Origin: an uncultured Caulobacterales bacterium
GTDB taxonomy: Bacteria > Pseudomonadota > Alphaproteobacteria > Caulobacterales > Maricaulaceae
Direction of reading: 5' to 3'
Assembly: GCA_938007945.1 (NCBI GenBank)
Contig: CALLME010000102.1
Coordinates: 1 to 7,632 of the forward strand
DNA length: 7,632 nucleotides
The position numbers and the translations under genes are program-made. How positions within the stretch are numbered: position 1 is the stretch's first letter; each line of letters starts with the position of its first letter. This document shows, one piece after another, positions 6,215 through 7,632 of this stretch. The notes beneath the pieces are model-generated. The model ran no database searches, was not told the DNA's origin, and saw nothing but the letters and a program-made list of their open reading frames with translations.

Positions 6215-7384
6215 CTATATATCCAACTGTAAAAATAGCATGGCGAACATAGCGTCGATTGTAATGACGGCAAATATGGCTTGCACGACGGACGCGGTGG
6301 TACGCGAACCGAGCGATTCAACACTACCTGTCACCGCCAAACCCTGACGACAGCCGACAACGGCAATGATGAGCGCGAAGAAAGGCGCTTTAATCATCCC
6401 AACCCAAAAATGCTGAATAGGAACGGAATCTTTCAGGCGGGCCAAGAATAAGATGGGCGATACATCTGTCGGCCCAAGCCAAGCCACGAGCATACCGCCA
6501 AACAATCCTGACAACATAGCGAGGAAAGTGAGTATGGGGGCGGAAATGAGACACGCTAATGCCCGCGGCACGACAAGCGTTTCATATGTCTCCATTCCAA
6601 TCACGGTCATCGCGTCAATTTCTTGGCGCATGCGCATCGCCCCGATTTGGGCCGTAAATGCCGAATCCGAGCGCCCCGCCAGCATAATAGCCGTTATCAA
6701 GACGCCAAATTCCCTTAGGACAGAGAATCCAACGAGTTCAACCATAAAAATTTGCGCCCCAAATGAGGCAAGAAGGTTAGCCCCCATATAAGCAATAACG
6801 GCTCCGATAAAAAAGCTAAGCACCATGATGATGGGTGCGGCGTCAATACCAACTTGCTCGACCATGGCTGTGACAGATTTCCAGCGGATTTTTTTGGGTC
6901 TAACGATAAGCTTTAGTAAGACAATGAAAAAATGCCCTAAAAATGCAAGCGTGTCATAAAGCTCGTCCCAAAAGCGGTGAGTGGCTTTACCCATGCGGAC
7001 GAGCACGTCATACCACATACGACCTGCGGCGGGGAGTTGCCCCATACGCGCATTTGCCGCCGACTGCATGAGCATTTTGTGGCCTTTATCTTCGCTTTTT
7101 ATGTCCCAGTCATAACATTTTCCCGACTCGCATTTTATCGCGCGCGACAATACATAGGCTCCAGCCGTATCAAGTTCACTGATGCCGTCAAAATCGTAAC
7201 TCACTTGTGCTTGGTTAAAATTCTCAAGTTCATGTTTAAGCCTCTGATCTACGTTGATGATGGTGTTAAGGGTCCAATTGCCTTGCGCCGTCAGATGCAA
7301 ATGGCCGTCGCTATGCACCAAAGTGAAGCGCGGCGCATCATCGTCACGGCGCGTGGCGCGCTCAATTTCCGTCGTGGAGTTCAT
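6215..7384 (-). CDS. mlaE: MlaE-family lipid ABC transporter permease with N-terminal STAS (MlaB-like) domain
   Basis: Inner-membrane permease of the lipid transporter and first gene of the operon. Residues about 19-105 form a STAS-like domain. Its ELDTAGAYVL stretch (61-70) matches the DSAG/DTAG helix start of STAS proteins, with Thr63 at the position that is phosphorylated in anti-sigma antagonists and functionally important in MlaB. Residues about 140-389 are the MlaE domain: an amphipathic segment, hydrophobic helices near 185-204, 215-235, 275-302, 325-347 and 366-386, and the family hallmark LAGRSDSAFTAQIGAMRMRQ (235-254) followed by EIDAM. E. coli encodes MlaB and MlaE separately; fused forms of about 370-390 residues are common in alphaproteobacteria. 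No good Shine-Dalgarno precedes the ATG, which is odd for a leading operon gene. Confidence 0.93.
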   Translation of the reverse strand: MNSTTEIERATRRDDDAPRFTLVHSDGHLHLTAQGNWTLNTIINVDQRLKHELENFNQAQVSYDFDGISELDTAGAYVLSRAIKCESGKCYDWDIKSEDKGHKMLMQSAANARMGQLPAAGRMWYDVLVRMGKATHRFWDELYDTLAFLGHFFIVLLKLIVRPKKIRWKSVTAMVEQVGIDAAPIIMVLSFFIGAVIAYMGANLLASFGAQIFMVELVGFSVLREFGVLITAIMLAGRSDSAFTAQIGAMRMRQEIDAMTVIGMETYETLVVPRALACLISAPILTFLAMLSGLFGGMLVAWLGPTDVSPILFLARLKDSVPIQHFWVGMIKAPFFALIIAVVGCRQGLAVTGSVESLGSRTTASVVQAIFAVITIDAMFAMLFLQLDI

Positions 7385-7432
7385 CGCGCTAAGGTGCTAA
7401 TCATTGTGCGTCGGGTCAAGTCAGGAATGCGC
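7385..7432. promoter_or_regulatory. Divergent spacer with candidate minus-strand -35
   Basis: This 48-base gap lies between the divergent mlaE and epimerase genes. On the minus strand TTGACC (7414-7419, preceded by C to give CTTGAC) is a good -35. The hexamer 17 bases downstream is poor, but a start from there would fall at or near the mlaE ATG, consistent with a leaderless message. On the plus strand AGGA (7423-7426) is a ribosome site six bases before the epimerase ATG. The epimerase promoter must lie in or beyond the mlaE 5' end and is not identified. Confidence 0.3.
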
Positions 7433-7632
7433 ATGAAATCAATAAAAACAAGCGTTCAGCACTGGCCCGTAAAGGGTAGCTTTCGTATCTCGCGCAGCGT
7501 CATAACAGAAGTCGGCGTTGTTGTTGCAACTGTCACTGATGGCCAGCATAGTGGACGCGGTGAATGCCGGCCTTATCCACGCTATAATGAGACTGTAGAC
7601 AGTGTACGGGCACAGATTGAGACACTTGAGCC
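7433..7632 (+). CDS. Dipeptide epimerase / N-acetyl-D-Glu racemase (DgcA-type), 5' part
   Basis: The reading frame starts at ATG 7433 and stays open to the right edge, giving the first 66 complete codons of an enolase-superfamily enzyme. The visible N-terminal capping domain has HWPVKGSFRISRS (10-22), a beta strand VGVVVATVTDG (27-37), then HSGRGECRPYPRYNETVDSV (39-58). The GRGEC-PY-RY-ET pattern is characteristic of the L-Ala-D/L-Glu epimerase (YcjG/YkfB) group, including alphaproteobacterial proteins annotated as DgcA, N-acetyl-D-Glu racemase. These act on peptidoglycan-derived dipeptides or in D-glutamate breakdown. The metal-binding and catalytic lysine residues lie in the barrel domain outside the window, so substrate cannot be decided. 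AGGA at 7423-7426 supports the start. It is divergent from mlaE by 48 bases. Confidence 0.85.
   Translation, partial: MKSIKTSVQHWPVKGSFRISRSVITEVGVVVATVTDGQHSGRGECRPYPRYNETVDSVRAQIETLE

Noticed and set aside
6453..6791. Plus-strand open frame of 112 codons opposite mlaE
   Set aside because: It is antisense to the conserved MlaE core; the protein has no recognisable motif and the opposite frame is clearly coding.
1..7632. Search for CRISPR arrays, tRNA, insertion sequences and phage or defence modules
   Set aside because: No regularly spaced repeats, tRNA-like folds, transposase motifs or terminal inverted repeats were seen; the CPBP (Abi-type) name alone is not evidence for phage defence.

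Overview
The window looks like chromosomal core DNA from an alphaproteobacterium, most plausibly of the Maricaulales/Hyphomonadaceae-Caulobacter branch. The basis is protein style, not database search: a fused STAS-MlaE permease, a PqiC-type lipoprotein in place of MlaC, a two-pass coiled-coil protein resembling the polar factor TipN, and a CPBP protease of the type seen in that group. Base composition is close to even, and no mobile elements, RNA genes or CRISPR repeats are visible.

Layout: (1) 2-949 (+) is a CPBP/CAAX-type intramembrane metalloprotease at the left edge. It converges, with one base between stop codons, on (2) 951-1202 (-), a small uncharacterised winged-helix-like protein. 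(3) A 159-base divergent spacer (1203-1361) leads to 1362-3731 (+), a 789-residue membrane-anchored coiled-coil protein that starts with TTG and is a TipN-like candidate. (4) It converges on a tightly packed minus-strand operon read from 7384 down to 3759: STAS-MlaE permease, MlaF ATPase, MlaD/MCE protein, then ABC-transport auxiliary lipoprotein. (5) Divergent from that operon, 48 bases away, is the 5' part of a dipeptide epimerase / N-acetyl-D-Glu racemase-like gene (7433 to the right edge). It has no stop codon inside the window.

The minus-strand operon encodes a complete inner-membrane Mla-type lipid ABC transporter. The MlaB function is fused to the permease. The operon has no MlaC shuttle and ends instead with an envelope lipoprotein. 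The MCE protein has a long helical tail, so a bridge or needle from the inner membrane towards the outer membrane is an attractive inference. The flanking genes (polarity scaffold, possible peptidoglycan-peptide epimerase, membrane protease) fit a cell-envelope neighbourhood, but nothing in the sequence proves a functional link. No clearly undescribed system stands out. The best leads are the MCE-lipoprotein bridge idea, the conserved-looking C-terminal domain of the TipN-like protein, and the start region of the mlaE gene.
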